From the NCBI GenBank assembly GCA_949987705.1, contig OX465281.1:256962542-257026541 (forward strand): a DNA stretch of 64,000 bases, written 5' to 3'. The stretch comes from Thereva unica (taxonomy: Eukaryota > Arthropoda > Insecta > Diptera > Therevidae). Of this stretch, positions 33,988 to 47,039 are shown in pieces. Both the position numbers and the translations under genes were made by a program. The notes under the pieces were generated by a model that saw nothing but the letters and a program-made list of their open reading frames with translations, made no database searches and was not told the DNA's origin. Numbering within the stretch: the stretch's first letter is position 1; each line of letters opens with the position of its first letter.

Positions 33988-34127
33988 ACCCTGTGTATAT
34001 GGTATACATATTTTACCGATATAAAACGATTGTCATACTAATATTATCTAAAAAAAAAATTAATGGTCTTGGATGCGAAGTTATTACGTTTTGTATTATT
34101 TTCTCAATTAATAAATTATATATTTCG

Positions 34128-34400
34128 AAGCAAATTTTTTTTTGTGTGCGGGACATTTTCACACGCGCGTTCTATCTTAAACCGATTTAATAGACGTTGT
34201 CACGTCAATAAGGTGAATGAATGTAATTTTCCCGTGTAGAGGATAAATTAACGAAAATTTTGAGCCATTAACCACCCCCCTAACATGTATGGGGGCGGAG
34301 ATATGATTTTTTTTGTGTGCGGGACATTGTGCGGGACATTTTTACACGCGCGTCCTATCTTAAACCGATTTAATAGACGTTGTCACGTCAAAAAGGTCCG
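34128..34400. repeat. Direct repeat, two units about 172 bp apart
   Basis: Both units carry TTTTTTTTGTGTGCGGGACAT, then CACACGCGCGT, CTATCTTAAACCGATTTAAT and AGACGTTGTCACGTCAA. In the second unit GTGCGGGACATT is itself doubled. It is non-coding. Confidence 0.85.
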
Positions 34401-35552
34401 ATAGTCTATTACATCACGATTAAAATTTTTATCGATCAATCTCTAATACGTAATAATAGAATGAAATTTTTCAAACCTATATTTAAAAGTTTTCCAATTA
34501 TGTAAGCTTTGATTGAACTCTCGAGGGTTTTCAATAAAATATATCATTAATGAAATCTTGCCCGATAAGACGCTCGACACTCTTACTTATTGTTCTTTAA
34601 GAAAAAATTCAATTCAATTCGAATGTCAATCAATTAACGGAAATAATCAGAACGTGACCGCAATAACATTTTGAAAAACAATTCCTTATCAGTCTAGGGG
34701 GTGTGACAGTAAAAAAATAGGCGCATACTTGTCTTATCGTTTTTGGGACATATTGTTATTTTGGTACTTCATTTTTTTTCAAACAAAGTTAATTATCTGT
34801 TTTTGTTTGGTGCACTTGTTTTTTGCTTATGGGTTTCGACTCGAGGGACTGTCGATGTTTGTGAACATTGCGAAGGGGTTGGAAAGTTTTTGAAGAAAGT
34901 TAGAAGAATATGAAGAATTATTACTTAATTTACCTATATTAATTATATTTTTGAAGTTCATGTACATTATTTCGTTATACTACTGTTGGTTTAGCTGTAG
35001 GGCTGCCTTGGGTGTGATTGGAGGATCAACTTGCGCTTTGGCGCACCGTTTTAATGCCACAAACTTGTGTATCTAAGGTTAGATAGTTTAACTTCCTGTG
35101 GCGGTCGTCTAAAGCAATCTCTTGGAGGTTGTTGTCTGTTGTCTTTTGTTTCACATACTCTTAAGTATTTGGGCTTTTTTATCACAACTTTTCTCTCTTC
35201 TGAATTTCTCTCGTCGATTCCCGTTAGAACAGCATCTTGGATTCTTTTCTTCCAGTAAACTTAGCACTCGGAGTTTCCAATTAGAGATATATTTCCCATC
35301 GAAGATAGGTAGACAAGCCATTTCTATTTCCTTTTTATTGCGCTAGTTCTCTGGGCCCATAACCATTGATGAAAGGAATAATAAAAGTCAGAGCTTACTT
35401 GAGAATGAAACTAATACATGAATTGTCTCTTATGTTCTAAAGAACGGTTCTGCCACATCTTTAACAGTCTTCATGGTTTTGGAGAGAGTTGACGGAATCA
35501 TTATTGAACGGTGGAATGGGCTGAACATAGCCTAATTTCCAAAAGTTTGGGT
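34401..35552. other. Intergenic, no gene seen
   Basis: AT-rich with no recognised coding or repeat features. Confidence 0.35.
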
Positions 35553-37110
35553 ATCTTCTTCTTCTTTGATCCGTTAGTTGGCGGTACGAGCGAGACGTCC
35601 TTGCAACGGATACCCTGCTGTTGGTGCCGCTGGATCTCGAACTCCATCCACTATTCGTTTCCATTCTCGACGATTTTTGGCGACGTCTCGAGCCTAACTG
35701 ATAATCATTGATTTTTTAAGTCGCCCTCGATATTCTTTAGCCAGGTTTTCTTCGGTGCCGATCGCTGAATTCTCCAGTTTGTGAAACGATCTCGCCAGAG
35801 AAGTTTACTTGCCAAGCGGTCATTATCCATTCCGCAAATATGTCCAAACCATCGTAGTCGACGTTTTTGTATTTCTTCTTCGATTAGTGTCTACTGATCG
35901 CATCTTTGTCTAATTGCCTCGTTTCGAAGGCTATCGGGGAATGAGACATTGAGAATCTGCCTCAAGCATTGCTTTTGGAAGACTTCGAGATTCTTGACGT
36001 CCGGTTTGAGCAGTGTTTACGTTTCCGATCCATAAAGAAGAGTCGGAAGGATTAACGTTCGGTAAAGACGTCGTTTTGATGGTAATATTTATTCGTTTTC
36101 ATATGCACCACTCCATAAGCGAGGCGAATGCTCCTGTTGCCAGGCCGATGCGCCTGTGAACGTCGGACGTCGATGCCACTTTCGTTACCTCAACAGGGGG
36201 CCTAGGGAGTAAGGCGCCTGGCTACTATCTCAGAGGTCCCGGGTTCGAATCCCGGCCAGCCCCACGGTCCTTCGTCTTTTCCATTTTCCCACCCACATAA
36301 CTTTCCTTCTTTCTTCTTCCCTCTTTACATTCCTGATCCCTCCTGTCATAGCCTTCCTTAGCCCTTCCCCGCTCCACCAAAAAGCGCATGTCATCGGTTG
36401 GTTGATGAGATTCAACTCGTTTCAGGAGGCATAACACTCCAGCGAGTTGTTTCTCGATGCCCCGATGTCAAAGCCGCGACAGTAATGGTTGGAAGTAGGT
36501 GGACTAAAAATATCGCGGGTAGGTTGTGACAGTTCCTTTCTTCCCCGACTAGAGCTGCTGTTGTTCGACATTGCACTCTCTATATGAAGAAAATAGATTG
36601 TCGACACAGTATAAAGGGCGTTTCCTGTGACTCTAGTCTTTCACATAAAAAAAAAAAAAACCAATGATCCCAAATATTTGAACACCTGTTCAATTTGGGT
36701 TCCATCTAGGTGAACATTGGCCCTCGATCCGTCCGTTGTCAGCACTTTTGTCTTTTCCGCATTGATTTTTAACCCGTATGACTGGGAGTTGTCAGATGTC
36801 CGTTGCTTCGGCATCCGTGTCGGCGAAGACGGCGCTATCGTCGGCGACCATCAAGTCGGTTACGAAGTTCTCGTCGTATCGAACTTCGAGTCAACTTCCA
36901 TCGAATGCTTCACACATAATCGCGTCGATCACAATGTTGAAGAGAAGTGGCGAAGCGACGTCTCCCTGTCGGACAACCGTTTGAATCGGGAACTCCTCGG
37001 ATAAGTCGCTTCGAGTACGAACGATGCTGGCTGAGCCATCGTACGACGCTTGGAGAAAATGGATAATTTTCATTGGCACGTGTTCGGTTCCGGATATGGA
37101 AGAATTTGAA
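35553..37110 (-). mobile_element. RTE-like LINE, truncated and interrupted by a SINE
   Basis: Same family and orientation as 62296-63720. The minus strand begins (37079) with MPMKIIHFLQASYDGSASIV, then EEFPIQTVVRQGDVASPLLF (the palm SPxLF block). The FADD region and the thumb follow, broken by an insertion at about 36193-36660. Then comes the YGSETWTL/RCLRQILG-like tail around 36060-35940 and the conserved 3' text ending near 35560. It is 5'-truncated near 37110 and decayed. Confidence 0.85.
36193..36660 (+). mobile_element. tRNA-derived SINE nested in the RTE copy
   Basis: The head (36193-36270) has a degenerate A box (CTAGGGAGTAAGGCGCCTGG) and a perfect B box GGTTCGAATCC within a T-stem CCGGG/CCCGG. 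The unrelated body ends in a run of 14 A at 36647-36660. Beyond it the RTE sequence resumes (CAATGATCCCAAATATTTGA), matching the uninterrupted copy at 62937. Confidence 0.8.
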
Positions 37111-38960
37111 GCGAACAGTGATGCAACTAGGTAGGTAGTACCTTGGGAAGGAAAAAAAGAGTTGTGAATGAAGACATTTTACTGCCAGCAGTGGAGGTTA
37201 TTTTTTCTTCTTAATTTATCCTAGAATGACACAGGAGATCCTCAAATTAGTGTAACTCACGGAGTATCGCGTCGCGTGAGAGGTAAAAAAAAGATCAAGC
37301 AACTAGACCCTCGGTGTGCTGTTTTACAATTTGGTCCAGATTATCAGTCTCTACAAAGAGTACGGCATCCCTGCAACAATGCTACTCATTTGTAAAACTA
37401 TGTTGTTTCAGTACAATTTATTCAATTTTAATATTAATTAGAGATAAGCAACTCGTTCCAAATTATCATTTGCATAACACGTGACGCAAATTTTTAAAAA
37501 CAGATGGTGATGCAGCGTTATCAGGCGAAAAAAGCCAGCAGAATGTCATTGGCACGCCCAGATTTAGAAGAGCGAAGAAATAAATTGAATTGAATTTATT
37601 TTTCTAATTTTTTTTATCTGTTTGCTAAGATTATTTCATCCGTCTTCACGATAACTTAAAACTGGTTCTATTTCCTTTATAGAAACTGACCAGAATATAT
37701 TTTTTTCCAAATTACTGTAAATATTCTAAATATATAATCGCCGAATGCAAAAGTAAATAAAATTTGATATATAAAAATTCCTTATCATATTTTTTTCAAA
37801 AACAAAGATGCAAATTTGTAATAAATTCGAAAATTCCTAAAAAACAAGTCACGCGTTCTCTGCTAAAACAAAAAAAAACAAAATATTTCACATATTTTAT
37901 CAATTATTTTATAAATTTTACAAATGCAGAAAGAAATTTCATATGCAAAAATATAAAATTAAAAATGTTAAAAAAAATGCATGACGCCACCCTGGCGAGA
38001 GATTTTTTGGTGTAAACAACATAAAAAACGCGAAACTGCTTCCCTGTTGCTGGCAACAAACCTGCTTCCTCTGGAATTCGTGAATTCGTTTTCTAAAATG
38101 GATTTTTTTATATTCCAGGATTCGTAAATCGTTTTTAGAACATTCTCAATTGAAAGCGCGCATTTCACCCGCTGATAAGCCGCTATCACGATTAACTTCG
38201 GCTATTTTTAGTTTACAAATTATTTTTGTGGCTTTTTTTTGTTACAACATCGCCGTCCTTACCACTAATCTACACCATAATTCTACTCCATTTAGATTAA
38301 TTTTTTATGGCATTACTAATAACTTTGTCTTGGGGCCATTAAAATTTAAAAATCGATATTTCAAAAAAATTCGAAAATATTGAGTTATTTATTACTTCAT
38401 TAGACACTAGCTTTGGGTTAGTGAACTGGTCAACACTATACGGCCACACATTGTTGTAGTTGGAGCAATTCAACCAGTATGGGCCAGTATTGATGGCAAT
38501 CATATGGCGTCCGTAAGTGCCAAGAGTTGCGCAAATGACAAAAAAAAACATTAAAGGCTATCTGTCAGAGTTATCTATCAGATTGTGGTGATCTCACAAG
38601 CCCCCGAGTCATGTGTGTTAGCGCGCGGCTTTAATTAAAATGTTTACTTCAATGTTTGTTGCTAAATTTATCAATTTTGACTGAAAACGCCGCCGCAATG
38701 ATTTTGGCTATCATCAATTTTAGATTTTTTGATATTTAATGACTTTTGTGTAATTATCACCATTTTTATTTTTGTTTTTATTTATTTTTTTCAGATTTGT
38801 GCTGTCATCCATTTGGCTAAAGAGTCGTTGAAAGTTTCAAGAGCGACTGTTAGGTAAACAAGCTATTCTATTTTTATGAATGCACTTTTTAAATTAGTTT
38901 TATATACAATTTTCAATATTTAATCATAAAATAATAGTGTGTGTCATTAAATTAAATAAC
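37111..38960. other. Intergenic, no gene seen
   Basis: AT-rich. Short frames lack motifs. Confidence 0.35.
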
Positions 38961-39341
38961 CCTACTAGGTTGAAAAGTTGAGTCGAGGTTGAGTTGAAAT
39001 TTCGACCACCGTATATGATGTCGAGTTGAGTTCACTTTCGGTTAAAATAGAGTTGAACTGACATCAAAACATAACCTCAAGTTTTTGTGTGTAATTATCA
39101 TTTATAGACACGTAATTTTTTTTTTAAACATGGAAGATAATCAGAACGAAATAATTTTATATTTCTGTGCAAGCAAAAACACAGAATACAAAACTAAAGC
39201 CGAAGGCGGATTTCACAGATGATTAACAAACAAAACAAATGTCGCTTAAACCCAATTTCAACTCAACCCACGTATACGAGACGAAATATCAACTCGACCC
39301 AGGTAGTAGAGCTGAATTGGGTTGAGTGGTTTCAACTTGAA

Positions 39342-39473
39342 CCCCGTTTATGACTGGGTTGAACTAGTCATAAACAGGGGTGGTAGCACGTAAGTTGTTT
39401 CAATCGACCTCTTCATACAAAAATCTTGAATTTTTGTATGAAGAGGACGATTGAAACAACTTACGTGCTACCA
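39342..39473. repeat. Two adjacent hairpins, the second with 44-bp arms
   Basis: CCCCGTTTATGACT (39342-39355) pairs with AGTCATAAACAGGGG ending at 39380. Directly after it, arms 39381-39424 and 39430-39473 pair with a single mismatch around a 5-base loop. The preceding 38960-39340 is rich in GTTGA/TCAAC words that also pair in part, so the whole may be a decayed MITE. Confidence 0.85.
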
Positions 39474-39790
39474 TCCCAGGGAATCGGGTTACTTTTAACA
39501 CCGTTTAGTTGACACATTAAATCTAATGAAAAGAAAGGTTGTTTTCAATGATGCAGGTTGATTTTACAAACTTGCACGAACGTAAATGACGTTCACTGAC
39601 AGCTTAAGCAATCTGCAAATGCAAATAACATGCATCATTGAACATAACTCACTATATGTCAAAATTGTCGTTGTACATAATTTTCCTCGTTTGTTTTCGT
39701 CATTACGATGCTGAATATTCTTCATGACAATGAATTTTCGTCGTAACGACGTCCGTGTGTCGAGTATATTAAAAATATAAAAATATGCTG

Positions 39791-40022
39791 AGTAGTATAG
39801 TTATGGCGGTACTGGCTCAGTGACGTCATCGGTTGCGAACTGTATTCTGGACAAGAACCTGTGCGGTGAGCTTTTTTGTCGTTAGCTTTGGATGTGAGCG
39901 CCCTCTGTGTGAGATTAGTTGAACTTCGCTGTGGTGTTGGTGAGTTCTTGCCCCGAATACAATTCGCCTCGAGCTCGCAACCGATGAAGTCACGGAGCCA
40001 GTACCCTCATAGTTATACTACT
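39791..40022. mobile_element. MITE with 8-bp target duplication
   Basis: Inverted ends start AGTAGTATAGTTATGGCGGT on the left and pair with the right end with a few mismatches (GTACTGGCTC, GTGAC, TCATCGGTTGCGA conserved). Perfect 8-bp repeats ATATGCTG flank it at 39783-39790 and 40023-40030. Length 232 bp. Confidence 0.88.
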
Positions 40023-40030
40023 ATATGCTG

Positions 40031-42984
40031 AAACCGTATAGGAAGTTTAAAGGTGTTTGCTTGGTATACGCGTGTGGCGTATTATTGTGAAAGTCCATGG
40101 CGTGTTTCAACTTCTGGTTTCCCAATTAAATTACTCATTACTCGTGAAATTCCATAAATATTCGGACCATGGCCAAGTTCAGGCCAACCACTTTCCTTTG
40201 GATAGTAGGCTGTTATGTGGATTTTCTTAATGCCCAATTATTTACATGTTTCCGTGAATGCAATATTCGTGCCGTTATTTGTCACAGTATCGGGTATAGG
40301 TACTTACATATGTCATTGCATTCGAAGCTTATATTTTTTAATTACATATTCATAAATTAGGTGAATGAATTCTATGAAAAAAAAATAACATTAAAACAAA
40401 ATTTAGGAAGTAACTCAATTTCAGCTTCATCGTGAGAAGACTAGATCGCACTGCAATACCGACCTTTCCAATTATTTAGTTAAGCCGTAATTAAGCCAGA
40501 ATTCGCACAGACCTAATTTAACTGAGCTACGCATGTCAACAACGGCATAAATGGCAATTGTTAGCTAAACTATTTCTGCTTTTTGGCTTAGCTAAAATGT
40601 AGCACGGCTCAAAACTGTCAAAATGTATTGACGTTTACTTGTAAGCAAATAATTTAGTAATATATTTTACTACAGCGTGAAGATATTATTATTACTAACT
40701 TGTTTGCTTCTTATTAGTTGTAAAATGAGAACTGTCAAATGTCATGCTAGGAACGGTGTTAAGTTAACAGCAATAATTTAACCGAGTTAACTTACTTGGG
40801 CGTTTATGAGTCTAATCTTTTTAACATCGTCGAGTTGACCAAATATCTTGTTTATACATATTTTTCTAACTACTTATGCGAAGGTCAGTTTAAAAATTCC
40901 CGGAATGAAATTAAATAAACAAAGTTTTGCGTATTTACTCACGATTTTCATACCTATTTAAATAAAAAGAATGACATTCAGGTATATTTTTAAAATATTG
41001 CTCTACAATTGCTCCCGTCATTGATACCAGGAACAAATTCTTGTCAAGAACATAACATTTTTGTTACGTTTCGAAATATATGCTGTAATAGACCTAATAC
41101 ATAGTTAATGTGGGTTGCGGTTATTTCCATAACTCTTAAACATCAGCCTTTTCTGAAGTTTTTTATTTATATTTATTTCTTAGGAACTTATGTAAACACA
41201 ACCTTCTTTTTTGACTGTTTCTGTAAATTTAGCCCTACAATGTTTGAATGAATTACGACACATATTTCCAATTCTGTGGAATATGTTATTCGCCCAAAAT
41301 AATGTATTTCTGACTCGATTCCGTCTATTCTAGGCATTCCATGTAGTATGCATAACAATTCAAGCATGAAATTGTAGATTTGCCTTCGCATAAATTAATC
41401 CCCCTCCCCGGCGGGTATTTCCATAAATACCTTTTTACAACCACGCCCACCTTGAATGCTTGTACATCTGGATTCTTTCGCCCACAATTTTAAACCATAT
41501 TTGTAAAATGTCAACTAGGTTAGACTTGTAAACAACTCGGGGATGAAAATTGAAAATACAATTTCTGAATTTAATATCATGTTCGAGGTTCAAGTGTGCT
41601 CGCGTATTACATTAGCGCTAATTAATTTATCCGTCGCCGAATGCGGTCGCGCGCTGATAACAGATTTTCGGAGCAAAACCCTAAATCCGTACACGGACGG
41701 ATGATGGTGGCGATGATTTGGGGGTGTTCATCGCTGCTCACGGGAGAAGCCAACAAACCTGGGTACATGTGTATCGCAGTTTGCATAACTCGGGCTAATT
41801 AATTAGTTAACTCTCATTATCATAACGAAGTTCCCACATAAAATCGTGCACGACTAACCGAACTGCGAACTTTTCAAGGTTCTTAGGGGGTACGCACACG
41901 GACAGGGTGCTGTCATTTTTTGATTGGAGGAGATTGACCTTGAGAATGGGACTCTCTGGGAAATATCTCTTTCCGACTCAAGACGAAGGATGCTTATCCC
42001 TTTTCGCTGCCGGATCATGTTGTACTCCATTCTGGGGGCTGGGATCACAGAATGTCATCATCCTGTCCTCTATAATAGCTTTGTTTACATTTGCTTGCTC
42101 TGAATTAGAAATTAGAAACCCTTGACGTCGTCGACGGCACACCAATAAGTCCGAGTGGTTTTATATCCTGGAAAAAAATGTCGCGTGCTTCAAGGATTTT
42201 TTCCCATGTCCCCCCTCCTCCGCCGTTTTTGTCTCGTGATGTCCCCGTTTCACGTTCATTCACAACTTTTTTCATTCGCAGCTAAGGGGATGATAGTCAA
42301 GGGCTTTCAAGGGAAGTCGACATGCGCTCCTCTATTGATTACAGAGCGGCTATACCGTTCTAGAATGTCCTTCTCTGAGAGTACACGGGTTTTTCGAACT
42401 TCTCTAGAGTAATTTTTCGAAAACTCCATTTTTCGAGAACTTATTCAAGTCGCGTTTCTGGGTACTCCTACGAAAATCCTTCGTAGTTTTTCCCACAAAT
42501 TTCGCCAAAAAAATTGCGCCTCTACAAATCAGAGTGAGGGAAATTTTACCCAAAAGCAGAGCGGAGTGAGAGTCGGGGACGAATCTTGAGTAGACACGGC
42601 TGAAGTGGAATTGCTGGCTGCCGGTGTGTTTTTCAGTTCTAGAAAGTTCCTTTTCGAGCTGGATTTTATGTGGCCACATGGGACTGAGTTAAATGGGAAT
42701 ATATTAAATATTTATGCTTAAATATTAATTTTTTTGGCATGGAAATTGGTTATTTGTGCGGTTTTTCATGGAAATATCACTTATTTCTTTCTGATGATAC
42801 TTTTTTTAATTTGTTTTTTTTTTTGAATAAGTTTGAAAGGTATGCAAATATTTTTATGCTAAATACTTCACGATTAATGGCAGCAATAACTTTAAAATGG
42901 ATGGTATTAACAGTCTTGAAATTTCCAAAGACGCTTTCTCAACGAAATATTAGATGTCATAAACAGATAATCCACTTTTTTAAG
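40031..42984. other. Gene-free interval with possible regulatory island
   Basis: No exon recognised. The part 41590-41830 is rich in homeodomain-like sites (GCTAATTAATTT, GGCTAATTAATTAGTTAAC) next to GC-rich text (CCGTCGCCGAATGCGGTCGC), unlike the surrounding AT-rich DNA. 42150-42680 is also more mixed. This suggests non-coding constraint but does not prove it. Confidence 0.3.
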
Positions 42985-43165
42985 TGATAACCTAAGCTTA
43001 GGTGTTATTCTTTGCACTACCTGTCCGTTATGTTGTTCAGGCCATGGTGCAATGTCTAGTAGTAAGCTTAGTTTGAAAAATAGGAAAGTTTAGGATAGGT
43101 TAAGGGGTCTAGGAAAAGAAAAAGATTATAAACCTTATGTTTGAATTCAAGACTCGTTTCAGGCG
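42985..43165 (-). mobile_element. LINE 3' end (family of 24320-26215)
   Basis: The minus strand encodes LEFKHKVYNLFLFLDPLTYP and ends with CTAAGCTTACTACTAGACAT, CATTGCACCATGG and CCTAAGCTTAGG. It is a 5'-truncated copy, nearly identical in structure to 28320-28515 but inverted. Confidence 0.8.
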
Positions 43166-43429
43166 GAGGAATACACCATAGACAGTGCCGGCGGATCGTT
43201 TTAGACCCGGATGGGTAGCTCGACGGAGAACATGCCCCCGTAAGCTCTCTATGTTCTCTTTCATCTACTTCCTTCGACCTTCGCATCCAACTGAGGGAAT
43301 CCGGGACCTGGACTTCAAAACCTTACGGACATAGCAATATTCTGAATCTGTTACCTGAGGGTTTGGTTGCAACAGCCACAGACTACCTTCTGCTAGATTG
43401 AACTGTAGACGTTCTGCGTCGAACTACCC

Positions 43430-44020
43430 TCGAGACGAGAGGGGAGAAACGGAGACGCCCAGCGTAAGTGGGATGTACGAATATTCACCGACAGCTCCAA
43501 GACTTCAGAGAGCGTCGGTGCAGGGGTTTATCCAGATACCACTGATCTTAGATCCTACACAAGGATGTAGAATTGGAATTTTCATAGACAGCCAAGCCTC
43601 TACAAATGCATTGGATTCATGTAATGTAATGATGGGCTCGAAGTTAGTGGAGCGATTTAGAGATGTGCTTGATAGGCTAGGGAGAGAGCACAACCTGACT
43701 CTCGTCTGGGTCCAGATTATAGGTACATAGAGGAGAACGAGAAAGCCGACTTTCTAGGCAAGCAGGGAGTCTCTCGCCGGAGTTCGGACACCGAGATTAT
43801 CGGCAGCCCATTAGGCGTACTCAAAACCGCTATTTTCAACTACCACTTGCTGTTAGCCAGCTAAAAGTGGACAGCATTGGAAACCTGCACTATCGCTAGG
43901 GCGACTTATTACAAAGAAAAAACAATTGGCTTCTTAAATAGATCCCGAAGAGCTGTTATCGGAATCACGGGAATCAATTGGGCTTCTGGTCGCACTGGAT
44001 GCAGCCCTTCACCTACCTAC
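43430..44020 (+). mobile_element. LINE RNase H domain remnant
   Basis: The plus strand reads WDVRIFTDSSKTSESVGAGV (first catalytic Asp strand), then CRIGIFIDSQASTNALDSCN, EHNLTLVWVQIIG, and in another frame IEENEKADFLGKQGVSR. These are the TDGS, DSQA and NExAD blocks of the RNase H domain in R1/LOA/I-type LINEs. It is frame-shifted and isolated from its reverse transcriptase. Confidence 0.8.
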
Positions 44021-44205
44021 CGACCACCAGATCAGCTAACCCTTTTCACCAAACTGTGCATACTCCAATAGCGGGCTACTGACCGATGAAAACAGGGCTC
44101 TAATTGGACAAGGGGTCCCCTTTATCATAAGCCCTGATTATATGGAAGCTAAATAAGCATGACGAGAATTGAGAGAATCCACTTTAACTACTGTTTGCCA
44201 CTTGG

Positions 44206-44278
44206 CACAATCTTCCCCAGCCAGTATTTCCGGAGTCGAACAACATTTTAAAGTTCAACCGTAAGGTTCATTTTTATA
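44206..44278 (+). mobile_element. LINE terminal block (family of 24320-26215)
   Basis: Encodes HNLPQPVFPESNNILKFNRK, the same terminal coding block as at 25985-26050. Only about 70 bp remain, abutting an unrelated minus-strand element. Confidence 0.7.
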
Positions 44279-45160
44279 TATACTCCAGCAGCCCCGATAA
44301 AACCTCCCAAGACCATCCGTTTGGGTAGAACATCTCGATCACAACTCTGGTCCCGCCGTATCCCAAGAGAGCTCTGTTTACAGGAGTCCGGAAAAAAATA
44401 GATTCGCATTTGCTTATATTGATATTCAACTTCCAAGGGTCACTATAGGGTTCGGTTGTTTCAAAGTCACGTTGCAGGAGCGTCGATGAGTCATGCATGT
44501 TCAGCACCCTAGCATCAAGTTCTAGGGTATGTCTCATACCAGTTTCAACGCAGCATAATGCCATGCTCCACACCGAATCGGAATTGGTTGTCTTCTATTT
44601 GGATAATGATCTATTAATCACGATTTCAAACACCTCACTGATATTCGAAAGCAGACTAAGTAACCAGAGATTAGGTGCGTTTTTTTTAGCTACGGGATAT
44701 ACCCTTCCAATTTTTCAGTGATCTGGAAAATTGATGCTGTTTAATGAATTGTTGAACAAAGTAGTGTATACGTTTATAGCTACCTGGGAGAGATGCTTCA
44801 GCATAATGTTCGGCATACCATTCGGATTAGGCGACATTTCACTGTTTATATGACGAAAAATGAGCAGGATCCCGAGTGTACCAGTGTAATAGAAATTGCT
44901 TGTTTATCGGCAATGTCGTTAGTTGGGCAGTCTTATTCACTGATTTTAGATCATCAAGCTCCGATTTCATTGGATAATCTGCATCAAGACCCTATTTTCA
45001 AAGTTAATATTTGCATGAACACTAAATAAATTACTTGATAATGATACATTAACTGTCGTCTTCTAGATGACTGACCTCTTCCGGATCTATGTTTACAGAC
45101 CTCAGCAGGTCTCCATTAGCCAAAGTCCGAGGGGAAATTTGTTTTAAATAGGTCAATATT
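44270..45160 (-). mobile_element. Jockey-like LINE reverse transcriptase remnant
   Basis: On the minus strand: NPNGMPNIMLKHLSQVAINV, TLFNNSLNSINFPDH, then KIGRVYPVAKKN, LLSNISEVFEIVINRSL, and after a deletion LQRDFETTEPYSDPWKLNIN with SKCESIFFRTPVNR. These match the Jockey order PDGIPN-LK, FPxxWKxAxVxPVxKK, SLLSxLSKVxEKxI, and WKIxINxxKTExIFFTR. The catalytic palm (ADD) is deleted. Confidence 0.75.
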
Positions 45161-47039
45161 TTCACTAAAGTTACGATCTGTAATAAATATTAACAAAAAT
45201 TAAAACGCAACAAAACAACACGAAAAAGAAACGAACCATATAGTTATCGCAATATTTATAGGACATCCTACCATAAAGATTATTTTTTTATAGCTATTTT
45301 CTGAAGGTAACCCATAATTGTTGTTCAGTTGACTGCGATTGATCGATAAATACATTTTCTGTACACATTTTCGAGCTCCATTTGCTGTAGTGTGTATAAA
45401 TATAAGCCACCACATCCCACCCACAAGAAGATTCCTTAACAAAAACACAAAATTACCTCATCCGTAACAAAATTGGGAAAGAACTGAATCGGCAACAATA
45501 TAAATAATTTCCTTTGAGAGGTTGTTCACCTTTTGCATTTCTATTTACTAAAATAATTGTTTATATTATTGTCGCTCAATGGCGCTCCTCCTTCTGCCCC
45601 CTTCTGGGATTATTTATAACATTTCTTGAAGAAACTTTTCTTGGCTACTGACTCACGTGTGCTGAAATGTGCAAAGTTGCTGTAAAGTGGTGATTAGAAT
45701 ATTTGCTTTGACATTTTAGCTGGGGTAAGAACCATTTGGCATTTTGGGGAGGAATCACGCATATTATGCACTTTGCCGCGCCATTTCCTGAAACAAAGAA
45801 ACCATTTTTAAATGAATGTATTTAAAGAAGAAGAAGGAGGAATTTATTTAGGTGTTTTCAAGGATTTTGCTCGAAGTATTCGTGTAAGTCGACTAAAGCA
45901 CCTGTAACCCGATTTGGATAACATTTTTTTTGCGCCCGTAGGTAATGTGTGTCACGGAATGTGTTTGCTGGGTTTTGCCCACATTTCTGGTTTTTCTCTT
46001 CTTCCGAGTATTACCATAAATCCACCCGGAAGCGTTCTTGTAACGTATTCATACTGTGTCCTCTCGACTAGCTACAAGATATCGAATAATCTCTAATCCT
46101 GATAAAATATTTATAATGCGTTTTTGGTCTGTTGGCGAATTTACCTTGGGTCTATTTTTAGTGGAAATATTTGTGGCTTCCACTACAGCCAATTCGCACC
46201 ACCGTCGTCGGCGTCTGGTCTGTTTACACTAGGAATCTCTCGTGATGATAAAATTTTTGTTTTTTATCGTTGACCGCATTCGCGAGTCTCAAAATGCGAT
46301 TAGAGTGTTTTTTCGTGGATTATTTTTAGAAGCTGAAGGAATGCACTTGTAAAGGTTAAATTCCTTGAATGAATTACAACAGAATAAATATATGCTAAGT
46401 GTGCCCGCTCCGGAAATTCATACTTTTGTAATATTTTCGGTTTCATAACGTTTTGTAGAAGCGGAAATAATGATGGCCTTTTTTTATTGTGGTAATATTT
46501 ACTAGACCCGTTTTGCTATCGTTGTTTTGATAAATAAAATTGTATTACTTAGATAAAAACATGGGGTTTCGGTTTGGAGTCGATCATTCCAGGCTAACTT
46601 TTACCTATTGACGACTTATGGATTTGGAGGAATCAGGGATGAATAAACGCATCGCGGCCAATATAAATTTGGTAATGCAGAGAGTTGACTTACGGTTCTG
46701 CAAACACAGTCGCAGTCACCAGCTTGGGAAAAACGAATAAGCTAAACCAGTTGGCTTCGCCATAATACCAAACCGTTTTTCTAGGAACTGGCTTGGTTGA
46801 GGTAAAAAATTGAAAGAGAGGAAATTAGCGCTGATTGTCAGTGGTCCGAGTTGCCTAAAGGTGCAACTGCTTGGTAATCAATGGAAAAATTAGAGCTGAT
46901 AAATCGAAATCTGTCATCCGGGCAGGCTTGGTCGGTAATAAGTGGTTAAAAAACGTAAAAACTTACAGGTATTGGTAGATAGATAATAATGGATGGATAC
47001 CGCACATTTTCACATTTGTTCCTGGAAGCTGATTTAAAG
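45161..47039. other. Gene-free interval
   Basis: AT-rich with no recognised exon. The block 46110-46300 is more mixed (CACCACCGTCGTCGGCGTCT) and has no open frame of note. Confidence 0.35.

Noticed and set aside
36193..36270. tRNA gene (perfect B box and T-stem)
   Set aside because: The D-arm is degenerate, no anticodon stem can be drawn, the acceptor pairs over only about five bases, and the sequence leads into a body with a poly-A tail. It is a SINE head.
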